Part shown: positions 37,501 through 51,695 of the stretch, piece after piece
How the letters are laid out: every line of letters begins with the position of its first letter
Numbering within the stretch: the stretch's first letter is position 1
Assembly (NCBI GenBank): GCA_905331475.1
Contig: CAJNYU010002006.1
Location: 81,023-145,022, forward strand
Origin: Rotaria socialis
Taxonomy: Eukaryota; Rotifera; Eurotatoria; Philodinida; Philodinidae
Length of the DNA: 64,000 bases
Reading direction: 5' to 3'
Made by a program: the position numbers and the translations under genes
The notes under the pieces: generated by a model
What the model saw: the letters and a program-made list of their open reading frames with translations, nothing else
What the model was told of the DNA's origin: nothing
Database searches by the model: none

Positions 37501-40500
37501 GGCTGATTCGACTGTAGGTTGCGATGGTTTTGAAAAGACTCCAATATTTAACTACTTAAATGGAACAACTGCACTGACTATCTCCGAAAATTTCGATAGT
37601 CGAGTCAACCCTGGTATTCAGTATTGAATTCTCTACGTGAAAGACCTATGGCTGATAGTAATGATGCTGAAATAGAAAAGGAAAAGAAAATATGTTGTGA
37701 TAAAATTGTAGAGAAACTATTCAAAGATATCTCAATGAGTATTTTAGTGAAAATTTATCTAACCAACCGTGAAGTTTTAGTAGAAAAATAAGTAATATTT
37801 TGACAAAAAATTCAAACTGTTAGAATCAGTATTGTATTGCTGCTCATCACCGAGACCATTTAAGAATTTATTTGATTCTATGAATCTTTATTTTACAGAT
37901 AATACACTCACATTAGTGCGGTACTTTGCGTGACTGAAAAACACATCTTTAAATCGAAGTTTGTTCAGAAGTATAATAGGAACCAGATTTCTATGAAATT
38001 TAGTCACATCCTCCTGTTGAGATAACAATATTTATGGAAGTTTTCAATAAATTTAGAAAAATAGTTGACTAGCAACTAATTGAAGCCAAATAAAACTTAT
38101 GTATATTCGATGATTGCAAAATATGAAGTACTTCTATGTATTCATCGATTCATTATTATTTTATTTTGTTACAGATTTTCTTCATTGTTCCTGATCAGAA
38201 TTTTGTTTTTGCATTACATTATTATTAAAGTTTAATCTTTTTTAATTCTGTTAAATTTTTTTCTCTTTATAATTACAACAATTCGTAAATTGTTGTATTT
38301 CTTTCAATTTATAGGTGCTCAACAATGCTCTCGTCCATTACTAGCTGTTCTTTACAGTACACTACCGCAAGTATCATCAATCGATGCCTTTGTTCTATTT
38401 CTTCAATCATTAAATCCAAAGTATCCTCATCTATTTCCGACAACAACAAATTCAGCTAATCGTCTATTGTGTCACATAGCTGGACTAGGTCATTGGACTG
38501 TACTTGTTCTTGCTACGCATATATTTGCACCTGATAGTCTATTGGAATCATTAGTTCGTTTTGGTCATGCATGTGTCGAATTGAATGAACCAACTAAACC
38601 GAAATTTTTATCTTCAACACAAGCAAATATTGGTCTTGGTCAATCATCCGCATGGTTTACACAATTAACAACACAATTATTATTGTGTGTATTTCGACAA
38701 GTATCATCACATACAGATATACGTGCAATATTTCATTTGCTGGGTGAACAAAATGAATTTTATCATCGTTTTGAACCACTATTTTCTCTACTCGAAGAAC
38801 AACCATCGCCTATTCCATTTGATTGGTCACTTCTTATGTATACAGATCGCTGTTATCTTTCTGTAATGACATTAATTGAACAATTAATAAAACATGATCG
38901 TTTCGATTTAGTTGATGAAATAATTATTTGTGTTGATATTGAAATTGACATACCATTATTTGAACGTTTTAAGTGTTCATTCGATGAATATCAACATAAT
39001 CCTGATACAGACGATAAAGAATTGCATGAAGCATTTGAAACTATATGTCAAGGACATCAAGATGTGTTGAAACGTTTGAAAAAACCATTGCTTTATGGAG
39101 ATTTTCTTTCATCAATACGTTCAACATCGTCACAATTAGTTCGCGTATTACTATTTATCTTTGCTAATCAAGCACAACATCTACCTGAACCATACGATTA
39201 TTCATCAATAAATCTTCCACAAAAACAACCTATTATTGATAGATTATGGACAGCATTAATTAGTTTTATACATGAATATCAAAATAAACCCATTGTTAAT
39301 ACAATACTTGATTATATGGTTAGTTTATTTTCAAATTCTTTATTAGATCAAATAGCCACAGAAAAGTTAATACCAAATGATTTCGATGATTATTTACGTG
39401 TGTTTGAAGAGATTGAAGTCGAAGAAGAATTAATTGAAGAAGAGAAACCACGAGAGATTGTTGCTGAAAATGAATTTGAAGCAGCTATGTTAAAAAATGT
39501 TTTTGCAACAACTAAAGTTACATCAACAACAGAGACTGTTGTATCCACAGGTATGATTCATATTTATATAAGAAAATATGATGTCGTCTTTTTTTTCAAT
39601 TCAATACGAAACTAATTCAAATATTGAAATAAGGCTTTATTGACATGTGATCTCTGATTTTACATTATCAATAACTACTACAACCTATGTACTAGGAGAC
39701 CTACACATCATATTTCAACAATATTGAGAGTATAGAAAATCGAGTTGATTAAAACCCATCTTTACTATTAATTACCATCGACCGATTTCAAGATAGTTTA
39801 CTTTTTTAAACTTGAAGATAGTGTATAGCGCATATTTTTCTCATGATAAAAAACATAATTCTATGCAGTTTCATTTCACCTAATAAATAAATGAATAAAT
39901 AATTTTTCTTTGATCTATACTCCTATGTAAAACTCTTGTTTAATAAGAAAAGTTAATTTTGTATGATTCATTTTTCTATTTTTAAATAGAAATTCGAAAG
40001 AGTTTTTCCACACATTTAATTAGATATAGATATCTACTATCAATATAATTGATACAAATACTACTAGTAAGAGTACGAATACCTAGAAAATTCATTATTT
40101 CAGAAGATCGGCTATTTTTGGATAAAACAGTACTATCTGCTACAGATTTTTCAATCTTTGTAGTTTACATCATTCGTATATCAAAGTCCTAAATTTTATC
40201 TTAAAGGAAATTATACTGATAGGTTTTTCTTATACTTCAATGAACTATTCAAACCCTGAAATCATTTTAACGAATAAAATATTTCATTATAACTTTTTAC
40301 AGAAAAAAATTCAAATACACAATCAACACGTCGTCCATCAAGTCGTGCATCTTCATCGTCACATTTACCATCGTTGGGTCCAACAGTAAGTCGTCGATCA
40401 TCAGGATCTGTAACAAGTTCTGGTGGAACAAATTTACATCATTTATCTGATAAAGATATTCGGCTATGTGTATCCATAACTGAAAATGCATTTCTACAAC

Positions 40501-43500
40501 GTTCATCACCTGAACTTGCATTACAGCTAGCAAGCAAATTTCGTATGACAACATATAATTTAACTATTTTTTCTTATGCACATCGACTTTATTTTAACAT
40601 CATGTCACCATCGGATATTCGTACGCGCATTGATCAACTTCCCGATGTTCGTGATCAAGATCAATTAAATAGAAGACGATTAACAAATGTTTTTCGAACA
40701 ATGACAATAATATCACCCAATGATGAAAAATCAAATACAGTTGATGATCAAAAACCAAAACTAATCGATCGTCTTCTATCACGAACATCGAATGATGATC
40801 GTTTAATATCAATAATCAGTACATTACTAAAAATAGGTCGTCTTTTTCGTATTGATTCATGTCATGTGCTAAAATCAAATGCACATAATGATGAATGGAA
40901 TCTTTTAATGCGTATTATTTCTTATGCATCGTCGTCATTTCCAACGAAAATAAAGTTAGCAGAAAATTTTTCTAAACAATTACGAATGTCCAATCAACAA
41001 CTTGTTGATTTAATTGCTGATGAAACAGATAAAACATTGAAACGTTATGAAAGAAATGAGTCAAGTGATGACTATCATTGTTGGCCGTTTGATCCAAATA
41101 ATATTGAATCCTATAAACAATTTATTTCAATTTTATATGAAAAAAATTATGATGCTATTGGCAGACAACTTGTGGAACGGTCAAAAATATATGAAGATCA
41201 AGTGCTAGATTTAGATTTTCAAGGTTAGTTAAAATACTTTCTTTAAGAAAATCTATTAGAAACAGATAAGTGTTTACTACGGAACGACGTAAGTCAGTAT
41301 TAAACCGATTGTGAATCACGATAAACTAGCTGTAAATTATGATTCACAGATTTTTTTAAATCTATTAACACTGGTGTTCTCTGTACTTCGTATGTTTAAA
41401 AAAGTGCAAGAAAAAAACAATTAGTTCTCTTTGAAAGCTGAATTAAGAGACAGAAATGTCTTATTGTCCTTTTTCGTTTACAATCTGTTTACAACACAAC
41501 TTTTTTAGTTTGTTACATAGGACTTGTATATTTTCTGAGAAGTATTAATGAAACCGTGAAGACTTATGAATCATGATCATTTATATTTTCTTTCTATACA
41601 ATGTTTCTTGACTGTTAAAGTACTTATTTGAATACATTTTCGCAGCATGTAGAATTTTCAATGACATATGAACTGTGTCAGATCGATAATATTTATTGAC
41701 AACAATAGAGAATATTGGAAGAAGAAAAGTACACCGATAACTTATAGAATACAGAGAAAAATAATCTTAAGTAGCAAATCAGAACATAGTTTTGTCATTA
41801 GAGCATTCAAAAAGAATTAGAATGCCATTTGAAATCGATGAAATTATAACATTTCCCGTTTATCCTACATACATTCATCAAATTGTTTTTATTATATTCA
41901 TCCTTTTTGTGGTAAACCAGCCAATAAATTTGTTACTTTGGTCGACGGTTGAGTATTTCTCCATTTAACGCATGCTATCAAGCTAATATAACGTCATGTC
42001 GAAATTCAGTAAATGCAATTATATATAGTGAGAATGATAGTACATGATATGTATAAAGTATACAATCGAAAAAAATGCAAAATAAAACAGCCTGCAACTT
42101 CATAAGAGAATCCAAAACAAAATTGTTGCTGGTATGGTCACTATTAAGAATAGAAATGCAGTGATAACTAATGTTACTGATATAGAATGATGTTGAATTC
42201 GAGAATTATGAATTGCACTGTAGTGTCGAAGAAGAAGCAAATGATAAATCACACCACTATTGAATATAACCATGAAAATAAATGGTGCACAGTTGTAAAG
42301 ACCTAAATGAATATTATCCCATAATGGATATATCTGATAGAGAGTAGACTGATCATTAATGGTACCATCGTCTTCATAATAGCAGGCAAATGAAAATTAA
42401 TCATGAAGAAAATTGTAATGATGCCAACAATAATAATCAGGACATGTTTTGATTGACTAAACTATGTTTTATGAAGACGATTTAATGATAAATATCGATT
42501 GAGACAAATAAAGGCACGTAGCTATGCTGAAACTTGAGCTGTAAAATAATTTCAAAATGAGCAAATCTTGCACATTGGTATTGAGTTATATTGAAGAGTA
42601 AATCCAAAAGCTTCAAATAAATAATGATCAATATTCCATCCATATAACATGAGAATATCAAAGATCGCTATTACACGTATATAATGAACTGTTGGTCGTT
42701 TTTGTGTATCGCGAAAAGTCGATCGGCAAATAATAGTAAAAGTTAAAAAATTAAAGAAAGCACCAAAAATACCTAGAGTAAGTGGATGATAGGCAATTAA
42801 AAGATTTTGCTTTATGCTAATGCTTACCGATATTTTACTGCTTTTGTTTGACATGATTAGATAAGATTGTGCCATTTTTTCCGATCAAATAGCGGTTGAA
42901 TAGGTTTTTTCTAATGAGATTGTTTCTCGTCAATGAATTAGAGGATCTGTACAAGCAAACGTAAATGCGTGTTACAAGAGCACTATCAAGAGTGATTGTG
43001 GATTGAAATGATATGTTGTCTAGTGAAATTTTCAATTTAGGCGACACCATTGAAATGCAGATGAAGTGAGCGTAAGCAAATCGGTTCTGTTTTAGGCTTA
43101 TCATCAACATCGTTTCATGAGGAGAAAATAAAACTGATTCGCATTTTTAAGGAACCACTTTCAAAATAAATTGCAAAGTTTAACGTGACCGCTAGCGACC
43201 TTCTAATCTACTTGGAAGGTGACGCCAGATTTTTAAAAAAGCACAGTCATAAACGATCATATATGTCGAGAGATTCAGCCATATGATTCGATCACGTGAA
43301 ACATCAAACTATGATCGTTTTCGACTGCATAACAGAAACATATTAAATAAGACTTTTCGCAATAATTATAAATCGTCGTAAATTTTTTAGTTGTCGAATA
43401 TTTCATATTTTAGCTTAAGAACTTAACTTTCCCAATCATTGCCATACAGTTATAGATATGCCAGAAATATATTTTTTTATTTTAAAAGTCACTTGAAATT

Positions 43501-44736
43501 CGCAAGAATTTTTTAAATTGGCTCCTGTACATATTCTTTTTTCGGAAATTAATTAAAAATGAAGTAATCAACTGACTAAAGTTCTTTTGTTCCATCGATT
43601 ATGGAACAACTGTATAGTATAAGAGAGCTTGAAACCATTTTGAATAGTCAAGTCTTGTTGACTCATTATATATCAAACTGAAAATGGATACTTAAATTTA
43701 TTTATGGCTTTTGTTGACAGATGCTTCATCACCACAGCTTCGTCTTTGCATTGACTTATTAATCTATGCTCATACATGTTTTATTAATTCATGTCATATG
43801 GAAGGAATATGTTTAGTACTGGATCATGTCCGTCATTTGGCATTTTATCTGAATGAATTAAATGGGTATCCATTACTGATTCGTTTATTATTAGGTTTAC
43901 AACAATATTCTGAAATGATATATATATTTGATATGTTATTTCAAGTAGATCAATTTGATTTATTACTATCAACAATAAGTAATATGAATGATGAACGTTT
44001 AAATACAGCATTATTTGATTATATAAAACGGCATCATCCGAATGATGAGCATACGTTTACATCGATATCAATGAATTTACATATGCATCATGAATTAGCG
44101 ATGATGTATCGTGATGCTGGCGAAAAACTATTAAAGACACTTCCATCTAATCAGCCGTATTCATCGGCTGAAATGTCTATAACATTGCAAAGCCTATTAC
44201 AATATTATTCAGATGCAGCTGATACATTTTATTTAGCTGATTGTTGTCGTCAAAGCGAACAATGTTTAAAACAAGCACGTCTTATATCATTACAACTTGA
44301 ATTTTTACAAAAGCAACAAGGAATAACTTTATTGAATTTGAATCCTAAACAAATACGTGATATATTACCTACTATTGAACGTTGTTGGCATGCATTTATA
44401 GTAGCTGATGCATATAATGAACATTCATTATGGCCAAATTGTTTAGTAGAACAGTTTATATGTAATAAAAGTTCTACTGCTGTTATGTATTGGGATGAAT
44501 TTAAACAGCTAATATCAGTGGATGATCAAAGTATATTAAATATAGGAAAAACACTATTAAAAAAAAGTTCAAATTCAATATCGACTAAAAATTTGCAAGA
44601 AATACTTTCACATGTAACAGATTCAACGATTCTTCATCATGTACAACAATCATTGATCAACAATGATAGTAGTTATACGAATTTATTTACATCTATCGAC
44701 TCACCATATGTTCTTGATACTATTCGAGTTTCATGA
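34596..44736 (+). CDS. SPG11: Spatacsin (SPG11)
   Basis: Five long exons (34596-35583, 36097-37461, 38315-39550, 40303-41223, 43721-44736), all introns in phase 1, give 1841 residues. The C-terminal exon is the Spatacsin_C domain: [65 protein letters not shown] and [15 protein letters not shown] track the human protein closely. Exon 3 begins with [20 protein letters not shown], also spatacsin-like. Spatacsin, with spastizin and AP-5, works in lysosome/autolysosome membrane recycling. The human protein is about 2440 residues. Here the first Met is preceded by an in-frame TGA and no upstream coding exon is visible, so the N-terminal part seems absent. Introns are unusually long for this window (513, 853, 752 and 2497 bp). 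Confidence 0.9.
42100..42875 (-). pseudogene. Rhodopsin-type GPCR pseudogene inside SPG11 intron 4
   Basis: The first open segment (42875-42552) carries two membrane helices: [20 protein letters not shown] (TM1, with the family's G-x-x-x-N) and [18 protein letters not shown] (TM2), then a Cys near TM3 ([10 protein letters not shown]). The rest of the receptor continues downstream in changing frames: [15 protein letters not shown] (TM3 end, DRY-region equivalent), [21 protein letters not shown] (TM4, split by frame), [20 protein letters not shown] (TM5) and [20 protein letters not shown] (TM6). In-frame stops and at least two frameshifts show it is dead. The style resembles invertebrate FMRFamide/neuropeptide-like receptors, but the ligand class cannot be told. 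Confidence 0.7.
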
Positions 44737-45368
44737 TATGTTAGTTTTTATCTTCTTTTTCATTTTTTTTCGTTTTATTTTATATCGGTGATTCACTCGC
44801 TCTTTTTTTTTCTTAATTTAATTAACTATGTAACTGGTGAAACAACAGAAGAATTTATAACATAATAGTATAATTGATCAAGTGTTTTTTTAGTGAATAA
44901 AATTATGAAAATAAATTGATATTATTTTATCATACAGACAGAAAATCTAATATTGGACATCTTCTCAATTTTCCTTATGAAACGATTCGTATAGACAAAA
45001 AAACTACTGATGATGATGATGATAAATAATATTGGTTTCGAACTCCGAGATCGTGAGACATCTACAGGTATTTAAAAAAATGAATTCAACACTAAAATAA
45101 ACTTATTTTAAGATGCTAATATGCAATGCTTCAATTAAATTTATTCCAATTTTTGCAATCAGGGATCTAATCATCGACAATAAATTGATTGGCATGCTGT
45201 AAACCTATCTACATTCAGTCCATTATCAACGTGGCTACGATTGTCTCTATTCAACTTTTCAAAAAAAACGATTATTACTCATTCATCTATTGCGGCGTGA
45301 GCTATCTATTATCGTTTTCTCTTCCACTGTCATATCTAAATAGACATCCGGGTTATATTAATTTTACA

Positions 45369-46733
45369 ATGAATGGTTTAACAAATGTTCAACTATCAGC
45401 ATCATCTACTCCGCCAAATAGTGATAAACTATCCGGTAAATTAATTATAAAAGCTCAATTAGGTGATGATACTCGTAAGATGATGATACACAATGAGGAT
45501 CTAACATTAAATGGTAAATAAAAAAACTAATGCTAACAAAATACCATACCAATGAATAATTGTTGTTTGTTTTTAGAACTTGTTCTTATGATGGAACGTA
45601 TATTTGCCGGAAAAATTTCGAATTCAGATGAGTTAACTATAAAATATTTAGATGATGACGGTGATAAAATAACCTTATTAAATGACAGCGATTTAACTGT
45701 AGCATTAAATTTTCATAAAGTCCTTCGCGTATTTGTATTGGTTAATGGTAGCGAACAATTTCCAAATAATTCGACAGACAATGTTAATAAAGAAGGAAGT
45801 TTAGTCGATGCTAAAACATTTCGTACTGAATTACAACAAATTCGAAATTCTGTACAAGCAATACTTGATCGACTTCAACTACCAACAAACCAAGAAGAAA
45901 AAAATAAGCAACAAGAAGAAGCAACAACAAAAGCATCTACACCTGTTTTTGTTCCAAGTTCAACACGTGAATTTGATCCATACAAACATTTACAAACTCA
46001 ACGATCAACCACGCCTGATAGTATTCGATCGAGATTGTCTAATTCAAATAAAATAGTTCGTAGTGAACAGAAATCATTTCAAGCTACACAACCTGTACCA
46101 ACCGGTTAGTTAGATTTAAAAACAAGTTCCATTGTAAACTTCATTTTTCATTCTTTAACAGTTAATACACAACAACAATATCAACCTTCACAAACAACGG
46201 ATTCGAATAAAGCACCACCCCCGCCTACATCATTTCAACAAACACAAATTTTTGCTCCTACAGGATATAATGATCAACAAAATAAAACATCTACATTCGG
46301 TGGTCCACAGTCACCATTTCCTCCTATGCCAACCTTACCAAATGTGAATACATCATCAGCTTTCAATACTAGTTCAGCTCCACCACTGCCAAGTTCAAAT
46401 ACAGTACAAACATCAGCATTTATAGGTCAACAACAATTTCAACCGGTGGCACCACCACCACAAAGTGGTTTTTACAGTCCACAATCTTCAATGCAACAAA
46501 AATCCTTTATTCCTGGCATGAATACAAATATGAATTCATCAAATGCATATGCTCAGCAACAAGCACCACCACCACCACCATCAGGCTCGTCACCAGCAAC
46601 CATCAATCCATCGTATATTCAATCAACAGGAATGCCAGTTCCACCACAATTCACTTCACAACAACCGTATGGTGGTTATCCACCTCAAAACTCTTACTAC
46701 AATCCTGCCTCACAATATTCAAAAACATCTTAA
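45369..46733 (+). CDS. TFG: TFG (TRK-fused gene) homologue
   Basis: Exons 45369-45513, 45577-46104 and 46162-46733 give 414 residues. A PB1 domain occupies residues about 18-98: SGKLIIKAQLGDDTRKMMIH with the basic-cluster Lys, and the acidic OPCA motif YLDDDGDKITLLNDSDL. A short coiled coil follows (FRTELQQIRNSVQAILDRL). The C-terminal 240 residues are low-complexity, rich in P/Q/S/N, ending in GGYPPQNSYYNPASQYSKTS. This is the exact layout of TFG, which assembles rings at ER exit sites between Sec16 and COPII-coated carriers. The start is the MNG... Met, as in vertebrates. Short introns of 63 and 57 bp carry good splice sites. Confidence 0.93.
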
Positions 46734-46966
46734 GCTACGAAAATTAAAAGAACAATAAGAAATCAACAAATTTTTCCAATCACGTTTTTGTCTTTAAAAA
46801 AAATATATACATATACAATTTTTTTCACAACTTTCTCCACTCTATTCATTCTGTCGACCTTCTCTAGTGTTATTATCGATTTTTTCCTCGTGACACATTA
46901 TATAGACAAGGTCTTCAGATGAGTTATCTTTTTAATTTAAAAAGAAAAAGAAAAACAGTTAGTTAC

Positions 46967-47106
46967 ACATGATTTAATTCTCTTCTTTTATTTTATTTTA
47001 ATTTATTTTAAATTTGAATAAACACACTATAAGATCAAATATAAATTAAATTGATTTAAATTTAAAATAAAGTAAAATTAAATAGAAGAAGAGAATAAAA
47101 TCATGT
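46967..47106. repeat. Inverted repeat between TFG and CPT1
   Basis: Arms of about 50 bases, acatgatttaattctcttct... and its complement ending ...gagaataaaatcatgt, pair with few mismatches around an AT-rich loop. It lies about 230 bp past the TFG stop. It could be a small fold-back transposon or a strong RNA hairpin in the TFG 3' flank. Confidence 0.75.
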
Positions 47107-47635
47107 CTAATATACCAACCTTTTTAACAAAACAAGAATTCAAAAACAGTTAGTATACTGAAACAATGAACAATCACTAGTTGATCATTTCGAGAAATAA
47201 AATAATGAGCTCTATATTCGTTGAGTGTTGGTCTGCTTGTCTGATAGAATTGAATGCAACAGTTTTATAATGATCTTTCTGAAGAAAAAAAGAATACTTA
47301 TTGTCTGTTTTAGATTAAAAAAAAACGTCATTCTTTACCTTATTGAACACAGATCAAGCTTTTCTTTTTTTTCCTTTTTTTTCGGCAGACTACATTTGTC
47401 GTTCTGTCACTTTCGCTGATTCCTTTCTTTTGCCATTCCTTTCTGTCCTTCATATTACTACTAACATAAACGTGCAAAACAACCTACACTTCTATACGTT
47501 CTTTTTCACTAAAAAAGAACGTTACTACGTCAAATTATATAATCATCACTAGACGGTATATCTACAATTAACATTGGATATTTTTTTCATTAAATATATA
47601 CATATATATTGATAGTGATACGGAAAATATTTATC

Positions 47636-50600
47636 ATGGCTGAAGCACATGAAGCTGTTGCATTTCAATTTACAGTAGGCGCTGAAGGTAATGAATTGGA
47701 ACCCACACAATTTATGCTATGTGTATATGTTCCTACGCATATAAATATATGCTATTTTTATTTCCAAAGGTGTGAGTGTCAATGTTAGTTATGATGTATT
47801 CAAAGCTTTGGTCTATGCTGGTTTACGTTCTTGGAAACTTCGTTGCCGTCGCACAATGAATTCTTTATATAATTCAATATACCCGGGTCATCCAGCCCGT
47901 GGTATTGCTTGGTGTGGTATGATTTATATTTTGGATACCAAAGGTCGCGATCCTTCCAATGGTTTAATTGATTGGCTTAATTCAAATATATTCAGTCGAT
48001 ATTGTGCACCAGATAATTCACGTACTTTTGCCTGTCTGGTTTTCGGAAGTGGTACATATGTAGTTTTAATCCAAATTCGACAATATATATTAAAAAACTT
48101 GTTTTCTTATCATGGCTGGATGTATCAAGAACATGGTAAAATGTCAGGAATAGGTCCAAAAGTATGGGGTGGTTTAGTTAAATTATTCATTGGACGAAAT
48201 CCATCATTGTATTCTTATCAAAGTGTATTACCAACATTACCATTACCAAATTTAGATGATACATTACGAAGATATTTACGAACTATTCGCCCACTTTGTG
48301 ATGATACTGAATATCGTCGTATGGAAGTATTAGCTGAAGATTTTCGAAGAACAATAGGAAAAAAATTGCAAAGATATCTATGGTTAAAATGGCTAATATC
48401 AACAAATTATGTAAATAAGCAATTTCAATGCTAGCTAAATAAAATTAGGTTTTTCCTATTATAGGTATCTGATTGGTGGGAGAAATTTGTTTATTTACGT
48501 GGTCGATCACCCATAATGGTGAACAGTAATTTCTATGGTCTTGTATGTATAGAATGATTAATAATTGAAACATTTTTCTGTTTTTGTTTTCTTTACATAA
48601 AGGATGCTGCCTATATTAGGCCAACAACAATTCAAACGGCACGTGGAGCCAATGTTGTTTGTGCTGCATTTCAATATCGTAGTGAACTCGATCATCAAGA
48701 AACTAAACCAGTAAGTTCTGTTAAAAAGATGTACATACTACATTAAAAAAAGAAAATGATCATATTGATTGTAATTGACATAAAGAATATAAATAGTAAT
48801 TTGGATAGAGTGATTAGAGAACAAAAAATTTAATTTAATTTATCGTTCCCCTAGGAAATAGTGAAATAGTTTCTTAATTTTAATGTAAACTCATTATTGA
48901 AAAGTTCCGAGATGCTTCATTTTATGTCATGCAAAAAAGTACTTTTAATTTTTTAGTTCTCGACACTGAAAAGCGAAAATTTCGTTTTCCATAAATCCCT
49001 ATTGAGATGCATGTTGTCTAATAAAACTACTACTATTTTGATTCTTTATGCAAATTATCAATTCGGAAAATAATCTCTGTTAAATCAGTATGAAGATTTT
49101 TTAATAGTTACTGTACATTTATATTGATTAATTTTATATTGTGTATTAGCTAATGGTACAAAAAATAATTCCACTGTGTTCGAGTCAATATGAGCGTCAA
49201 TTCAATACAGTGCGCATAGCTGGAAAAGAATCAGGTATGTAGAGTATCTTTTACTTCATGATTTGTTGATTGTTTCTGTTTTAGATAAAATTATTCATTA
49301 TTCGGATAGTCATCATATTGCTGTTTATCATAAAGGTCGTTGGTTTAAAGTTTTCATGTATTATCAAAATAATTTACTTCAACCATGTGAACTTCAACTG
49401 TATGATTTTCTATTTAGATTTGATAGTATTCTTTCAAATTTTTATTTTATTTAGTCAATTGGATGAAATCGTTCGAGATACAACACCACCAGATTATGGT
49501 GAAGAGCATTTAGCAGCATTGACAGCTGGTGAACGTACATTATGGGCTGAAGCTCGCGAAAAATATTTTCTGAGCGGTGCTAATCGTGGATCATTAGAAG
49601 CTATTGAAAAGGCAGCATTTGTACTTATTTTGGATGATGATGAATTTGATATAGGAGTGGTAAGTCCTATTCTTTTATGTTTAGTTTACAAAAAGAAAGG
49701 CAATCAAGAAAAATAAATTCTCCATTTTTCTATTGAACCAATTCTAGTTAAATGATCATGCATCCATAAATGATGAGGTTATAAATCTCTACATTGATGT
49801 TAACTAACCCTGCTTTTACCCTTGTTGTCCTAATCGTTGTGCTTGTGCCAACTAACTAATGAATTTCATCAATAATTTGCTAATTATTACTTTATTTTAT
49901 TTAGAAAGCTGAAGATCGATATGATACTTATGCAAATGCTATGCTTCATGGAAAAGCGTATAATCGTTGGTTTGATAAATCATTTTCCTTCATTATTAGC
50001 AAGAACGCAGTGGTATGTAATTGGAAAATGAGAATTTTTGCTTTTCTAGTTTGTTTCTTTTCTTAGGTTGGTCTTAACGTAGAACATAGTTGGGTAAGAA
50101 AGGAGAACAAAGTAAAAAAGAAAATTTCTTTAAAAAATAAATGAAAATTTTAAGGCTGATGCTCCCATTTCTGGTCAATTATATGAGTATGCTATTTCAG
50201 AAGATATTATGAACTTTGGGTATGTTTCAATTTACTATTTATGGTTGTGTTTTTCTTCATGAAATAAATTTTCAGTTACGATGAAGTTGGTAATACACGT
50301 GGTACACCACGTTTTACTGCTCTCAAGCCAATTAAACTCAAATGGTCGATACCAGAGGGTGTAAGTACTTTGCTATTTTTTACTTTTATTATATTTCATA
50401 TTAACTAATATGTTTAGTGCAATGATATGATTGAAACAAGTCTTGTTCAAGCAACAAAATTATACGATGATGTCGATCTTCATGTTTGTGTTCATGATGC
50501 TTATGGAAAAAATTTCATGAAAAAATGTAACTTATCACCTGATGCTTATATTCAAATGGTACTTCAATTGGCTCATTATCGAGTAATTAAATCGATTTAT

Positions 50601-51518
50601 TTTTTATTTTTATTTCTACGATTATCCATAGGATTCGGGTCGATTTCATTTAACATACGAAGCATCAATGACACGATTATTTCGTGATGGTCGAACTGAA
50701 ACTGTTCGTTCATGTTCAATTGAATCAAGCGAATGGGTTAAAGCAATGGATGATCCAACAGTCTCGGTAGATAAAAAGAGAAGAAAAGAATTACAACATT
50801 TTTTCTAAAAATAAATTGATTTTTGTTAATAGAAAAGCGAACGTGTTAAATTACTTCGTCATGCTTGTGATTATCATCAACAACAATATCGTGATGCAAT
50901 GACTGGCAAAGGAATTGATCGTCATTTATTCTGTTTATATGTATTATCAAAATATCTCGAAATTGATTCACCATTTTTACAACAAGTTCTTCATGAACCT
51001 TGGAAATTATCTACTAGTCAAGTAATTTAAACAAAACCAAATAAAAAATTTTGAAATAGTAAATTGTCTGTTTTGCTTTTTGTTAATTATTTAAGACTCC
51101 AGCAAATTATGATGATCAACGTTTGAAATATTTAGTAAAGAAAAATCCAGATCTCGCTAAAAAATATGGAATTGTTGATAATCGAAGTTTGGCATCGATT
51201 GGTGGTGGTTTTGGGCCCGTAAGTTTTCAAAATTTTAAGAAATGTCTTTTTCTAACAATTGACTAAGAAATATTATTTAAAAACACAAATATTATTTGAA
51301 GGTAGCTGCTGATGGTTATGGTGTCAGTTACATTATTGCATCTGAAGACTTGATCTTTTTCCATATATCATCGAATAAATCTTCATCAGAAACAGTAAGA
51401 TACCGATTGATAAGATTTTTCATGTTCTTAATCGGTATCATATTAGGATTCAAAACGATTCGGTCAACGTATTCGTCAAGCCATGCAAGATATGCGAACA
51501 TTACTCACAGCCGACTAA
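47636..51518 (+). CDS. CPT1: Carnitine O-palmitoyltransferase 1
   Basis: Seventeen exons give 781 residues: 47636-47687, 47770-48410, 48465-48542, 48603-48710, 49150-49234, 49285-49399, 49455-49659, 49905-50012, 50067-50093, 50155-50219, 50276-50360, 50418-50582, 50632-50766, 50833-51021, 51096-51218, 51302-51394, 51447-51518. The N-terminus [14 protein letters not shown] matches CPT1, followed by two membrane segments that anchor it in the outer mitochondrial membrane. The catalytic His is in NVEHSWADAP (exons 9-10). CPT signature text is intact: [65 protein letters not shown] end (here [17 protein letters not shown]). It transfers acyl groups from CoA to carnitine, the gate to fatty-acid beta-oxidation. 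Length is as usual for CPT1 (about 770), and no break is seen. Confidence 0.95.
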
Positions 51519-51664
51519 TAATGCCGATCGTGCCAATGACAAACAGTAAAATCTCTAGGCGTGTTCATCTCAATAATTAGACATACTGTAACCAAGTCAT
51601 TCTATTCTATATCAGCATTACTATTTATAATTCCACAAATGGCTCATTCCCTTGTGTGTTAGAA

Positions 51665-51695
<31 letters not shown>

